Shown here in pieces: positions 24,110 through 38,506 of a stretch of 64,000 bases of DNA (its first letter is position 1; the number at the start of each line of letters is the position of its first letter). The stretch is from Osmia lignaria lignaria (taxonomy: Eukaryota; Arthropoda; Insecta; Hymenoptera; Megachilidae). The translations under genes were made by a program, and so were the position numbers. The DNA lies in NCBI RefSeq assembly GCF_051020975.1, contig NW_027478160.1, positions 17,010,001 through 17,074,000 on the forward strand. The letters run 5' to 3'. The notes under the pieces were generated by a model that did no database searches, had not been told where the DNA came from, and saw only the letters and a list, made by a program, of their open reading frames with translations.

Positions 24110-27100
24110 TCGGAGGCGTAGCTCTCGAGATATATCAAGATATTTAAAAGTTCCGAAGCCGCACCAACATAATAGAGATACAGAAACACCGTGGCCCCTT
24201 TCTTTGAGATAACTCTGCACTATTGCGAGCTGCAAATGCCACTTCCAGCTTAGCTGTGCAGAAGAAGACCAACAAGAAGAAGAAATATCTCGAAATATGT
24301 CCGTCAGGCCCCTTCCCTTGAGATAAATCTGCAAATATCTCGGAAACGAAGCGAGCTATGGCAAAATGTTAAGAGACCTTATTTGTGGAGAATTAAGTTT
24401 CCTACTTTTTATGTTCTATGATATTATTTGATCAGATGCGTAGTTCTCGAGATATATCAAGATATTTAAAAGTTCCGAAGCCGCACCAACATAATAGAGA
24501 TACAGAAACACCGTGGCCCCTTTCTTTGAGATAACTCTGCACTATTGCGAGCTGGAAATGCCACTTCCAGTTTAGCTGTGCAGAAGAAGAACAACAAGAA
24601 GAAGAAATATCTCGAAATATGTCCGTCAGGCCCCTTCCCTTGAGATATATCTGCATATATCTCGGAAACGAAGCGAGCTATGGCAAAATGTTGAGAGACC
24701 TTTTTTGTAGAGAATTAAGTTTTCTACTTTTTATGTTCTATGATATTTTTTGATCAGATGCGTAGTTCTCGAGATATATCAAGATATTTAAAAGTTCCGA
24801 AGCCGCACCAACATAATAGAGATACAGAAACACCGTGGCCCCTTTCTTTGAGATAACTCGGCACTACTGCGAGCTGGAAATGCCACTTCCAGTTTAGCTG
24901 TGCAGAAGAAGAACAACAAGAAGAAGAAATATCTCGAAATATGTCCGTCAGACCTCTTCCCTTGAGATAAATCTGCAAATATCTCGGAAACGATGCGATC
25001 TATGGCAAAATGTTAAGAGACCTTTTTTGTAGAGAATTAAGTTTCCTACTTTTTATGTTCTATGATATTTTTTGATCAGATGCGTAGTTCTCGAGATATA
25101 TCAAGATATTTAAAAGTTCCGAAGCCGCACCAACATAATAGAGATACAGAAACACCGTGGCCCCTTTCTTTGAGATAACTCTGCAGTATTGCGATCTGTA
25201 AATGCCACTTCCAGCTTAGCTGTGCAGGAGAAGAACAACAAGAAGAAGAAATATCTCGAAATATGTCCGTCAGGCCCCTTCCCTTGAGATAAATCTGCAA
25301 ATATCTCGGAAACGAAGCGAGCTATGGCAAAATGTTAAGAGACCTTTTTTGTAGAGAATTATGTTTCCTACAATTTATGTTCTATGATATTTTTTGATCA
25401 GAAGCGTAGTTTTCGAGATATATCGAGATATTTAAAAGTTCCGAAGCCGCACCAACATAATAGAGATACAGAAACACCGTGGCCCCTTTCTTTGAGATAA
25501 CTCTGCACTATTGCGAGCTGTAAATGCCACTTCCAGCTTAGCTGTGCAGAAGAAGAACAACAAGAAGAAGAAATATCTCGAAATATGTCCGTCAGGCCCC
25601 TTCCCTTGAGATATATCTGCAAATATCTCGGAAACGAAGCGAGCTATGGCAAAATGTTAAGAGACCTTTTTTGTAGAGAATTATGTTTCCTACAATTTAT
25701 GTTCTATGATATTTTTTGATCAGAAGCGTAGTTTTCGAGATACATCGAGATATTTAAAAGTTCCGAAGCCGCACCAACATAATAGAGATACAGAAACACC
25801 GTGGCCCCTTTCTTTGAGATAACTCTGCACTAGTGCGAGCCGCAAATGCCACTTCCAGCTTAGCTGTGCAGAAGAAGAACAACAAGAAGAAGAAATATCT
25901 CGAAATATGTCCGTCAGGCCCCTTCCCTCGAGATAAATCTGCAAATATCTCGGAAACGAAGCGAGCTATGGCAAAATGTTAAGAGACCTTTTTTGTAGGG
26001 AATTAAGTTTCCTACTTTTTATGTTCTATGATATTTTTTGATCAGATGCGTAGTTCTCGAGATATATCAAGATATTTAAAAGTTCCGAAGCCGCACCAAC
26101 ATAATAGAGATACAGAAACACCGTGGCCCCTTTCTTTGAGATAAGTCTGCACTAGTGCGAGCCGCAAATGCCGCTTCCAGCTTAGCTGTGCAGAAGAAGA
26201 ACAACAAGAAGAAGAAATATCTCGAAATATGTCCGTCAGGCCCCTTCCCTTGAGATAAATCTGCAAATATCTCGGAAACGAAGCGAGCTATGGCAAAATG
26301 TTAAGAGACCTTTTTTGTAGGGAATTAAGTTTCCTACTTTTCATGTTCTATGATATTTTTTGATCGGATGCGTAGCTCTCGAGATATATCAAGATATTTA
26401 AAAGTTCCGAAGTCGCACCAACATAATAGAGATACAGAAACACCGTGGCCCCTTTCTTTGAGATAACTCTGCACTATTGCGAGCTGCAAATGCCACTTCC
26501 AGCTTAGCTGTGCAGAAGAAGACCAACAAGAAGAAGAAATATCTCGAAATATGTCCGTCAGGCCCCTTCCCTTGAGATAAATCTGCAAATATCTCGGAAA
26601 CGAAGCGAGCTATGGCAAAATGTTAAGAGACCTTATTTGTGGAGAATTAAGTTTCCTACTTTTTATGTTCTATGATATTATTTGATCAGATGCGTAGTTC
26701 TCGAGATATATCAAGATATTTAAAAGTTCCGAAGCCGCACCAACATAATAGAGATACAGAAACACCGTGGCCCCTTTCTTTGAGATAACTCTGCACTATT
26801 GCGAGCTGGAAATGCCACTTCCAGTTTAGCTGTGCAGAAGAAGAACAACAAGAAGAAGAAATATCTCGAAATATGTCCGTCAGGCCCCTTCCCTTGAGAT
26901 AAATCTGCATATATCTCGGAAACGAAGCGAGCTATGGCAAAATGTTGAGAGACCTTTTTTGTAGAGAATTAAGTTTTCTACTTTTTATGTTCTATGATAT
27001 TTTTTGATCAGATGCGTAGTTCTCGAGATATATCAAGATATTTAAAAGTTCCGAAGCCGCACCAACATAATAGAGATACAGAAACACCGTGGCCCCTTTC

Positions 27101-29150
27101 TTTGAGATAACTCGGCACTACTGCGAGCTGGAAATGCCACTTCCAGTTTAGCTGTGCAGAAGAAGAACAACAAGAAGAAGAAATATCTCGAAATATGTCC
27201 GTCAGACCTCTTCCCTTGAGATAAATCTGCAAATATCTCGGAAACGAAGCGATCTATGGCAAAATGTTAAGAGACCTTTGTTGTAGAGAATTAAGTTTCC
27301 TACTTTTTATGTTCTATGATATTTTTTGATCAGATGCGTAGTTCTCGAGATATATCAAGATATTTAAAAGTTCCGAAGCCGCACCAACATAATAGAGATA
27401 CAGAAACACCGTGGCCCCTTTCTTTGAGATAACTCTGCAGTATTGCGATCTGTAAATGCCACTTCCAGCTTAGCTGTGCAGGAGAAGAACAACAAGAAGA
27501 AGAAATATCTCGAAATATGTCCGTCAGGCCCCTTCCCTTGAGATATATCTGCAAATATCTCGGAAACGAAGCGAGCTATGGCAAAATGTTAAGAGACCTT
27601 TTTTGTAGAGAATTATGTTTCCTACAATTTATGTTCTATGATATTTTTTGATCAGAAGCGTAGTTTTCGAGATATATCGAGATATTTAAAAGTTCCAAAG
27701 CCGCACCAACATAATAGAGATACAGAAACACCGTGGCCCCTTTCTTTGAGATAACTCTGCACTAGTGCGAGCCGCAAATGCCACTTCCAGCTTAGCTGTG
27801 CAGAAGAAGAACAACAAGAAGAAGAAATATCTCGAAATATGTCCGTCAGGCCCCTTCCCTTGAGATAAATCTGCAAATATCTCGGAAACGAAGCGAGCTA
27901 TGGCAAAATGTTGAGAGACCTTTTTTGTAGAGAATTAAGTTTCCTACTTTTTATGTTCTATGATATTTTTTGATCAGATGCGTAGTTCTCGAGATATATC
28001 AAGATATTTAAAAGTTCCGAAGCCGCACCGACATAATAGAGATACAGAAACACCGTGGCCCCTCTCTTTGAGATAACTCTGCACTATTGCGAGCTGGAAA
28101 TGCCACTTCCAGTTTAGCTGTGCAGAAGAAGAACAACAAGAAGAAGAAATATCTCGAAACATGTCCGTCAGGCCCCTTCCCTTGAGATAAATCTGCAAAT
28201 ATCTCGGAAACGAAGCGAGCTATGGCAAAATGTTAAGAGACCTTTTTTGTAGAGAATTATGTTTCCTACAATTTATGTTCTATGATATTTTTTGATCAGA
28301 AGCGTAGTTTTCGAGATATATCGAGATATTTAAAAGTTCCGAAGCCGCACCAACATAATAGAGATACAGAAACACCGTGGCCCCTTTCTTTGAGATAACT
28401 CTGCACTAGTGCGAGCCGCAAATGCCACTTCTAGCTTAGCTGTGCAGAAGAAGAACAACAAGAAGAAGAAATATCTCGAAATATGTCCGTCAGGCCCCTT
28501 CCCTTGAGATAAATCTGCAAATATCTCGGAAACGAAGCGAGCTATGGCAAAATGTTAAGAGACCTTATTTGTGGAGAATTAAGTTTCCTACTTTTTATGT
28601 TCTATGATATTATTTGATCAGATGCGTAGTTCCCGAGATATATCAAGATATTTAAAAGTTCCGAAGCCGCACCAACATAATAGAGATACAGAAACACCGT
28701 GGCCCCTTTCTTTGAGATAACTCTGCACTATTGCGAGCTGGAAATGCCACTTCCAGTTTAGCTGTGCAGAAGAAGAACAACAAGAAGAAGAAATATCTCG
28801 AAATATGTCCGTCAGGCCCCTTCCCTTGAGATAAATCTGCATATATCTCGGAAACGAAGCGAGCTATGGCAAAATGTTGAGAGACCTTTTTTGTAGAGAA
28901 TTAAGTTTTCCACTTTTTATGTTCTATGATATTTTTTGATCAGATGCGTAGTTCTCGAGATATATCAAGATATTTAAAAGTTCCGAAGCCGCACCAACAT
29001 AATAGAGATACAGAAACACCGTGGCCCCTTTCTTTGAGATAACTCGGCACTACTGCGAGCTGGAAATGCCACTTCCAGTTTAGCTGTGCAGAAGAAGAAC
29101 AACAAGAAGAAGAAATATCTCGAAATATGTCCGTCAGACCTCTTCCCTTG
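24110..29150 (+). repeat. Three copies of a 7- then 6-monomer cassette
   Basis: A marker series repeats. A monomer with gaccaacaag sits at 24,110 and 26,364. It is followed by cttatttgtggag and gatattatttgatc, then a monomer with agctggaaatg ending tgcatatatctc (24,432, 26,686, 28,618), then one with ctcggcactactgcg and cagacctcttcc (24,754, 27,008, 28,940), then one with ctgcagtattgcgatctg (25,076, 27,330). Spacing is 2,254 bp (seven monomers) and then 1,932 bp (six). In the third copy the monomer before the agctggaaatg one (28,296) is replaced by a different type, bearing the private ccacttctagc. Confidence 0.8.
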
Positions 29151-32100
29151 AGATAAATCTGCAAATATCTCGGAAACGAAGCGAGCTATGGCAAAATGTT
29201 AAGAGACCTTTTTTGTAGAGAATTAAGTTTCCTACTTTTTATGTTCTATGATATTTTTTGATCAGAGGCGTAGTTCTCGAGATATATCAAGATATTTAAA
29301 AGTTCCGAAGCCGCACCAACATAATAGAGATACAGAAACAGCGTGGCCCCTTTCTTTGAGATAACTCTGCACTATTGCGAGCTGCAAATGCCACTTCCAG
29401 CTTAGCTGTGCAGAGGAAGAACAACAAGAAGAAGAAGTATCTCGAAATATGTCCGTCAGGCCAGTTCCTTTGAGCTGAATCTGCAAATATCTCGGAAACG
29501 AAGCGAGCTATGGCAAAATGTTAAGAGACGTTTTTTGTAGAGAATTATGTTTCCTACAATTTATGTTCTATGATATTTTTTGATCAGAAGCGTAGTTTTC
29601 GAGATATATCGAGATCTTTAAAAGTTCCGAAGCCGCACCAACATAATAGGGATACAGAAACACCGTGGCCCCTTTCTTTGAGATAACTCTGCACTAGTGC
29701 GAGCCGCAAATGCCACTTCCAGCTTAGCTGTGCAGAAGAAGAACAACAAGAAGAAGAAATATCTCGAAATATGTCCGTCAGGCCCCTTCCCTTGAGATAA
29801 ATCTGCAAATATCTCGGAAACGAAGCGAGCTATGGCAAAATGTTAAGAGACGTTTTTTGTAGAGAATTATGTTTCCTACAATTTATGTTCTATGATATTT
29901 TTTGATCAGAAGCGTAGTTTTCGAGATATATTGATATATTTAAAAGTTCCGAAGCCGCACCAACATAATAGGGATACAGAAACACCGTGGCCCCTTTCTT
30001 TGAGATAACTCTGCACTAGTGCGAGCCGCAAATGCCACTTCCAGCTTAGCTGTGCAGAAGAAGAACAACAAGAAGAAGAAATATCTCGAAATATGTCCGT
30101 CAGGCCCCTTCCCTTGAGATAAATCTGCAAATATCTCGGAAACGAAGCGAGCTATGGCAAAATGTTAAGAGACCTTTTTTGTAGAGAATTAAGTTTCCTA
30201 CTTTTTATGTTCTATGATATTTTTTGATCAGATGCGTAGTTCTCGAGATATATCAAGATATTTAAAAGTTCCGAAGCCGCACCAACATAATAGAGATACA
30301 GAAACACCGTGGCCCCTTTCTTTGAGATAACTCTGCAGTATTGCGAGCTGTAAATGCCACTTCCAGCTTAGCTGTGCAGGAGAAGAACAACAAGAAGAAG
30401 AAATATCTCGAAATATGTCCGTCAGGCCCCTTCCCTTGAGATATATCTGCAAATATCTCGGGAACGAAGCGAGCTATGGCAAAATGTTAAGAGACCTTTT
30501 TTGTAGAGAATTATGTCTCCTACAATTTATGTTCTATGATATTTTTTGATCAGAAGCGTAGTTTTCGAGATATATCGAGATATTTAAAAGTTCCAAAGCC
30601 GCACCAACATAATAGAGATACAGAAACACCGTGGCCCCTTTCTTTGAGATAACTCTGCACTAGTGCGAGCCGCAAATGCCACTTCCAGCTTAGCTGTGCA
30701 GAAGAAGAACAACAAGAAGAAGAAATATCTCGAAATATGTCCGTCAGGCCCCTTCCCTTGAGATAAATCTGCAAATATCTCGGAAACGAAGCGAGCTATG
30801 GCAGAATGTTGAGAGACCTTTTTTGTAGAGAATTAAGTTTCCTACTTTTTATGTTCTATGATATTTTTTGATCAGATGCGTAGTTCTCGAGATATATCAA
30901 GATATTTAAAAGTTCCGAAGCCGCACCGACATAATAGAGATACAGAAACACCGTGGCCCCTCTCTTTGAGATAACTCTGCACTATTGCGAGCTGGAAATG
31001 CCACTTCCAGTTTAGCTGTGCAGAAGAAGAACAACAAGAAGAAGAAATATCTCGAAATATGTCCGTCAGGCCCCTTCCCTTGAGATAAATCTGCAAATAT
31101 CTCGGAAACGAAGCGAGCTATGGCAAAATGTTAAGAGACCTTTTTTGTAGAGAATTATGTTTCCTACAATTTATGTTCTATGATATTTTTTGATCAGAAG
31201 CGTAGTTTTCGAGATATATCGAGATATTTAAAAGTTCCGAAGCCGCACCAACATAATAGAGATACAGAAACACCGTGGCCCCTTTCTTTGAGATAACTCT
31301 GCACTAGTGCGAGCCGCAAATGCCACTTCCAGCTTAGCTGTGCAGAAGAAGAACAACAAGAAGAAGAAATATCTCGAAATATGTCCGTCAGGCCCCTTCC
31401 CTTGAGATAAATCTGCAAATATCTCGGAAACGAAGCGAGCTATGGCAAAATGTTAAGAGACCTTTTTTGTAGAGAATTAAGTTTCCTACTTTTTATGTTC
31501 TATGATATTTTTTGATCAGATGCGTAGTTCTCGAGATATATCAAGATATTTAAAAGTTCCGAAGCCGCACCAACATAATAGAGATACAGAAACACCGTGG
31601 CCCCTTTCTTTGAGATAACTCTGCACTATTGCGAGCTGCAAATGCCACTTCCAGCTTAGCTGTGCAGAGGAAGAACAACAAGAAGAAGAAATATCTCGAA
31701 ATATGTCCGTCAGGCCAGTTCCTTTGAGCTGAATCTGCAAATATCTCGGAAACGAAGCGAGCTCTGGCAAAATGTTAAGAGACCTTTTTTGTAGAGAATT
31801 ATGTTTCCTACTTTTTATGTTCTATGATATTTTTTGATCAGATGCGTAGTTCTCGAGATATATCAAGATATTTAAAAGTTCCGAAGCCGCACCAACATAA
31901 TAGAGATACAGAAACACCGTGGCCCCTTTCTTTGAGATAACTCTGCACTATTGCGAGCTGTAAATGCCACTTCCAGCTTAGCTGTGCAGAAGAAGAACAA
32001 CAAGAAGAAGAAATATCTCGAAATATGTCCGTCAGGCCCCTTCCCTTGAGATAAATCTGCAAATATCTCGGAAACGAAGCGAGCTATGGCAAAATGTTGA

Positions 32101-35100
32101 GAGACCTTTTTTGTAGAGAATTATGTTTCCTACAATTTATGTTCTATGATATTTTTTGATCAGAAGCGTAGTTTTCGAGATATATCGAGATATTTAAAAG
32201 TTCCGAAGCCGCACCAACATAATAGAGATACAGAAACACCGTGGCCCCTTTCTTTGAGATAACTCTGCACTAGTGCGAGCCGCAAATGCCACTTCCAGTT
32301 TAGCTGTGCAGAAGAAGAACAACAAGAAGAAGAAATATCTCGAAATATGTCCGTCAGACCTCTTCCCTTGAGATAAATCTGCAAATATCTCGGAAACGAA
32401 GCGATCTATGGCAAAATGTTAAGAGACCTTTGTTGTAGAGAATTAAGTTTCCTACTTTTTATGTTCTATGATATTTTTTGATCAGATGCGTAGTTCTCGA
32501 GATATATCAAGATATTTAAAAGTTCCGAAGCCGCACCAACATAATAGAGATACAGAAACACCGTGGCCCCTTTCTTTGAGATAACTCTGCAGTATTGCGA
32601 TCTGTAAATGCCACTTCCAGCTTAGCTGTGCAGGAGAAGAACAACAAGAAGAAGAAATATCTCGAAATATGTCCGTCAGGCCCCTTCCCTTGAGATATAT
32701 CTGCAAATATCTCGGAAACGAAGCGAGCTATGGCAAAATGTTAAGAGACCTTTTTTGTAGAGAATTATGTTTCCTACAATTTATGTTCTATGATATTTTT
32801 TGATCAGAAGCGTAGTTTTCGAGATATATCGAGATATTTAAAAGTTCCAAAACCGCACCAACATAATAGAGATACAGAAACACCGTGGCCCCTTTCTTTG
32901 AGATAACTCTGCACTAGTGCGAGCCGCAAATGCCACTTCCAGCTTAGCTGTGCAGAAGAAGAACAACAAGAAGAAGAAATATCTCGAAATATGTCCGTCA
33001 GGCCCCTTCCCTTGAGATAAATCTGCAAATATCTCGGAAACGAAGCGAGCTATGGCAAAATGTTGAGAGACCTTTTTTGTAGAGAATTAAGTTTCCTACT
33101 TTTTATGTTCTATGATATTTTTTGATCAGATGCGTAGTTCTCGAGATATATCAAGATATTTAAAAGTTCCGAAGCCGCACCGACATAATAGAGATACAGA
33201 AACACCGTGGCCCCTCTCTTTGAGATAACTCTGCACTATTGCGAGCTGGAAATGCCACTTCCAGTTTAGCTGTGCAGAAGAAGAACAACAAGAAGAAGAA
33301 ATATCTCGAAATATGTCCGTCAGGCCCCTTCCCTTGAGATAAATCTGCAAATATCTCGGAAACGAAGCGAGCTATGGCAAAATGTTAAGAGACCTTTTTT
33401 GTAGAGAATTAAGTTTCCTACTTTTTATGTTCTATGATATTTTTTGATCAGAGGCGTAGTTCTCGAGATATATCAAGATATTTAAAAGTTCCGAAGCCGC
33501 ACCAACATAATAGAGATACAGAAACACCGTGGCCCCTTTCTTTGAGATAACTCTGCACTATTGCGAGCTGCAAATGCCACTTCCAGCTTAGCTGTGCAGA
33601 GGAAGAACAACAAGAAGAAGAAGTATCTCGAAATATGTCCGTCAGGCCAGTTCCTTTGAGCTGAATCTGCAAATATCTCGGAAACGAAGCGAGCTATGGC
33701 AAAATGTTAAGAGACGTTTTTTGTAGAGAATTATGTTTCCTACAATTTATGTTCTATGATATTTTTTGATCAGAAGCGTAGTTTTCGAGATATATCGAGA
33801 TCTTTAAAAGTTCCGAAGCCGCACCAACATAATAGGGATACAGAAACACCGTGGCCCCTTTCTTTGAGATAACTCTGCACTAGTGCGAGCCGCAAATGCC
33901 ACTTCCAGCTTAGCTGTGCAGAAGAAGAACAACAAGAAGAAGAAATATCTCGAAATATGTCCGTCAGGCCCCTTCCCTTGAGATAAATCTGCAAATATCT
34001 CGGAAACGAAGCGAGCTATGGCAAAATGTTAAGAGACGTTTTTTGTAGAGAATTATGTTTCCTACAATTTATGTTCTATGATATTTTTTGATCAGAAGCG
34101 TAGTTTTCGAGATATATTGATATATTTAAAAGTTCCGAAGCCGCACCAACATAATAGGGATACAGAAACACCGTGGCCCCTTTCTTTGAGATAACTCTGC
34201 ACTAGTGCGAGCCGCAAATGCCACTTCCAGCTTAGCTGTGCAGAAGAAGAACAACAAGAAGAAGAAATATCTCGAAATATGTCCGTCAGGCCCCTTCCCT
34301 TGAGATAAATCTGCAAATATCTCGGAAACGAAGCGAGCTATGGCAAAATGTTAAGAGACCTTTTTTGTAGAGAATTAAGTTTCCTACTTTTTATGTTCTA
34401 TGATATTTTTTGATCAGATGCGTAGTTCTCGAGATATATCAAGATATTTAAAAGTTCCGAAGCCGCACCAACATAATAGAGATACAGAAACACCGTGGCC
34501 CCTTTCTTTGAGATAACTCTGCAGTATTGCGAGCTGTAAATGCCACTTCCAGCTTAGCTGTGCAGGAGAAGAACAACAAGAAGAAGAAATATCTCGAAAT
34601 ATGTCCGTCAGGCCCCTTCCCTTGAGATATATCTGCAAATATCTCGGGAACGAAGCGAGCTATGGCAAAATGTTAAGAGACCTTTTTTGTAGAGAATTAT
34701 GTCTCCTACAATTTATGTTCTATGATATTTTTTGATCAGAAGCGTAGTTTTCGAGATATATCGAGATATTTAAAAGTTCCAAAGCCGCACCAACATAATA
34801 GAGATACAGAAACACCGTGGCCCCTTTCTTTGAGATAACTCTGCACTAGTGCGAGCCGCAAATGCCACTTCCAGCTTAGCTGTGCAGAAGAAGAACAACA
34901 AGAAGAAGAAATATCTCGAAATATGTCCGTCAGGCCCCTTCCCTTGAGATAAATCTGCAAATATCTCGGAAACGAAGCGAGCTATGGCAGAATGTTGAGA
35001 GACCTTTTTTGTAGAGAATTAAGTTTCCTACTTTTTATGTTCTATGATATTTTTTGATCAGATGCGTAGTTCTCGAGATATATCAAGATATTTAAAAGTT

Positions 35101-37594
35101 CCGAAGCCGCACCGACATAATAGAGATACAGAAACACCGTGGCCCCTCTCTTTGAGATAACTCTGCACTATTGCGAGCTGGAAATGCCACTTCCAGTTTA
35201 GCTGTGCAGAAGAAGAACAACAAGAAGAAGAAATATCTCGAAATATGTCCGTCAGGCCCCTTCCCTTGAGATAAATCTGCAAATATCTCGGAAACGAAGC
35301 GAGCTATGGCAAAATGTTAAGAGACCTTTTTTGTAGAGAATTATGTTTCCTACAATTTATGTTCTATGATATTTTTTGATCAGAAGCGTAGTTTTCGAGA
35401 TATATCGAGATATTTAAAAGTTCCGAAGCCGCACCAACATAATAGAGATACAGAAACACCGTGGCCCCTTTCTTTGAGATAACTCTGCACTAGTGCGAGC
35501 CGCAAATGCCACTTCCAGCTTAGCTGTGCAGAAGAAGAACAACAAGAAGAAGAAATATCTCGAAATATGTCCGTCAGGCCCCTTCCCTTGAGATAAATCT
35601 GCAAATATCTCGGAAACGAAGCGAGCTATGGCAAAATGTTAAGAGACCTTTTTTGTAGAGAATTAAGTTTCCTACTTTTTATGTTCTATGATATTTTTTG
35701 ATCAGATGCGTAGTTCTCGAGATATATCAAGATATTTAAAAGTTCCGAAGCCGCACCAACATAATAGAGATACAGAAACACCGTGGGCCCTTTCTTTGAG
35801 ATAACTCTGCACTATTGCGAGCTGCAAATGCCACTTCCAGCTTAGCTGTGCAGAGGAAGAACAACAAGAAGAAGAAATATCTCGAAATATGTCCGTCAGG
35901 CCAGTTCCTTTGAGCTGAATCTGCAAATATCTCGGAAACGAAGCGAGCTCTGGCAAAATGTTAAGAGACCTTTTTTGTAGAGAATTATGTTTCCTACTTT
36001 TTATGTTCTATGATATTTTTTGATCAGATGCGTAGTTCTCGAGATATATCAAGATATTTAAAAGTTCCGAAGCCGCACCAACATAATAGAGATACAGAAA
36101 CACCGTGGCCCCTTTCTTTGAGATAACTCTGCACTATTGCGAGCTGTAAATGCCACTTCCAGCTTAGCTGTGCAGAAGAAGAACAACAAGAAGAAGAAAT
36201 ATCTCGAAATATGTCCGTCAGGCCCCTTCCCTTGAGATAAATCTGCAAATATCTCGGAAACGAAGCGAGCTATGGCAAAATGTTGAGAGACCTTTTTTGT
36301 AGAGAATTATGTTTCCTACAATTTATGTTCTATGATATTTTTTGATCAGAAGCGTAGTTTTCGAGATATATCGAGATATTTAAAAGTTCCGAAGCCGCAC
36401 CAACATAATAGAGATACAGAAACACCGTGGCCCCTTTCTTTGAGATAACTCTGCACTAGTGCGAGCCGCAAATGCCACTTCCAGTTTAGCTGTGCAGAAG
36501 AAGAACAACAAGAAGAAGAAATATCTCGAAATATGTCCGTCAGACCTCTTCCCTTGAGATAAATCTGCAAATATCTCGGAAACGAAGCGATCTATGGCAA
36601 AATGTTAAGAGACCTTTGTTGTAGAGAATTAAGTTTCCTACTTTTTATGTTCTATGATATTTTTTGATCAGATGCGTAGTTCTCGAGATATATCAAGATA
36701 TTTAAAAGTTCCGAAGCCGCACCAACATAATAGAGATACAGAAACACCGTGGCCCCTTTCTTTGAGATAACTCTGCAGTATTGCGATCTGTAAATGCCAC
36801 TTCCAGCTTAGCTGTGCAGGAGAAGAACAACAAGAAGAAGAAATATCTCGAAATATGTCCGTCAGGCCCCTTCCCTTGAGATATATCTGCAAATATCTCG
36901 GAAACGAAGCGAGCTATGGCAAAATGTTAAGAGACCTTTTTTGTAGAGAATTATGTTTCCTACAATTTATGTTCTATGATATTTTTTGATCAGAAGCGTA
37001 GTTTTCGAGATATATCGAGATATTTAAAAGTTCCAAAACCGCACCAACATAATAGAGATACAGAAACACCGTGGCCCCTTTCTTTGAGATAACTCTGCAC
37101 TAGTGCGAGCCGCAAATGCCACTTCCAGCTTAGCTGTGCAGAAGAAGAACAACAAGAAGAAGAAATATCTCGAAATATGTCCGTCAGGCCCCTTCCCTTG
37201 AGATAAATCTGCAAATATCTCGGAAACGAAGCGAGCTATGGCAAAATGTTGAGAGACCTTTTTTGTAGAGAATTAAGTTTCCTACTTTTTATGTTCTATG
37301 ATATTTTTTGATCAGATGCGTAGTTCTCGAGATATATCAAGATATTTAAAAGTTCCGAAGCCGCACCGACATAATAGAGATACAGAAACACCGTGGCCCC
37401 TCTCTTTGAGATAACTCTGCACTATTGCGAGCTGGAAATGCCACTTCCAGTTTAGCTGTGCAGAAGAAGAACAACAAGAAGAAGAAATATCTCGAAATAT
37501 GTCCGTCAGGCCCCTTCCCTTGAGATAAATCTGCAAATATCTCGGAAACGAAGCGAGCTATGGCAAAATGTTAAGAGACCTTTTTTGTAGAGAA
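29150..37594 (+). repeat. Tandem 13-monomer duplication (4,186 bp per copy)
   Basis: Thirteen monomers beginning at the edge 29,262 recur in the same order from 33,448, an offset of 4,186 bp. Shared rare markers, in order, are gaagaagtatctcg, gagatctttaaaag, gatatattgatatattt, atctcgggaacg with ttatgtctcctac, ttccaaagccgc with gcagaatgttgag, gcaccgacataat, gcgagctctggc, cagacctcttcc with cgatctatggc, ctgcagtattgcgatctg, ttccaaaaccgc, and gcaccgacataat again. I saw two single-base differences, near 29,341 (cagcgtgg versus caccgtgg) and near 35,786 (gtgggccc versus gtggcccc). The copies meet near 33.3 kb. This is the longest recent duplication in the window. Confidence 0.88.
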
Positions 37595-38506
37595 TTATGT
37601 TTCCTACAATTTATGTTCTATGATATTTTTTGATCAGATGCGTAGTTCTCGAGATATATCAAGATATTTAAAAGTTCCGAAGCCGCACCAACATAATAGA
37701 GATACAGAAACACCGTGGCCCCTTTCTTTGAGATAACTCTGCACTATTGCGAGCTGTAAATGCCACTTCCAGCTTAGCTGTGCAGAAGAAGAACAACAAG
37801 AAGAAGAAATATCTCGAAATATGTCCGTCAGGCCCCTTCCCTTGAGATAAATCTGCAAATATCTCGGAAACGAAGCGAGCTATGGCAAAATGTTAAGAGA
37901 CGTTTTTTGTAGAGAATTATGTTTCCTACAATTTATGTTCTATGATATTTTTTGATCAGAAGCGTAGTTTTCGAGATATATCGAGATATTTAAAAGTTCC
38001 GAAGCCGCACCAACATAATAGGGATACAGAAACACCGTGGCCCCTTTCTTTGAGATAACTCTGCACTATTGCGAGCTGTAAATGCCACTTCCAGCTTAGC
38101 TGTGCAGAACAAGAACAACAAGAAGAAGAAATATCTCGAAATATGTCCGTCAGGCCCCTTCCCTTGAGATAAATCTGCAAATATCTCGGAAACGAAGCGA
38201 GCTATGGCAAAATGTTGAGAGACCTTTTTTGTAGAGAATTATGTTTCCTACAATTTATGTTCTATGATATTTTTTGATCAGAAGCGTAGTTTTCGAGATA
38301 TATCGAGATATTTAAAAGTTCCGAAGCCGCACCAACATAATAGAGATACAGAAACACCGTGGCCCCTTTCTTTGAGATAACTCTGCACTAGTGCGAGCCG
38401 CAAATGCCACTTCCAGTTTAGCTGTGCAGAAGAAGAACAACAAGAAGAAGAAATATCTCGAAATATGTCCGTCAGGCCCCTTCCCTTGAGATAAATCTGC
38501 AAATAT
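37595..38506 (+). repeat. Ordinary monomers between two large duplications
   Basis: About three monomers in this stretch belong to neither duplication. The monomer at 37,956 has a private gcagaacaagaac. The one at 38,278 joins actagtgcgagccg to ccacttccagttt, a within-monomer chimera also seen at 32,160 and 36,346. Confidence 0.5.
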
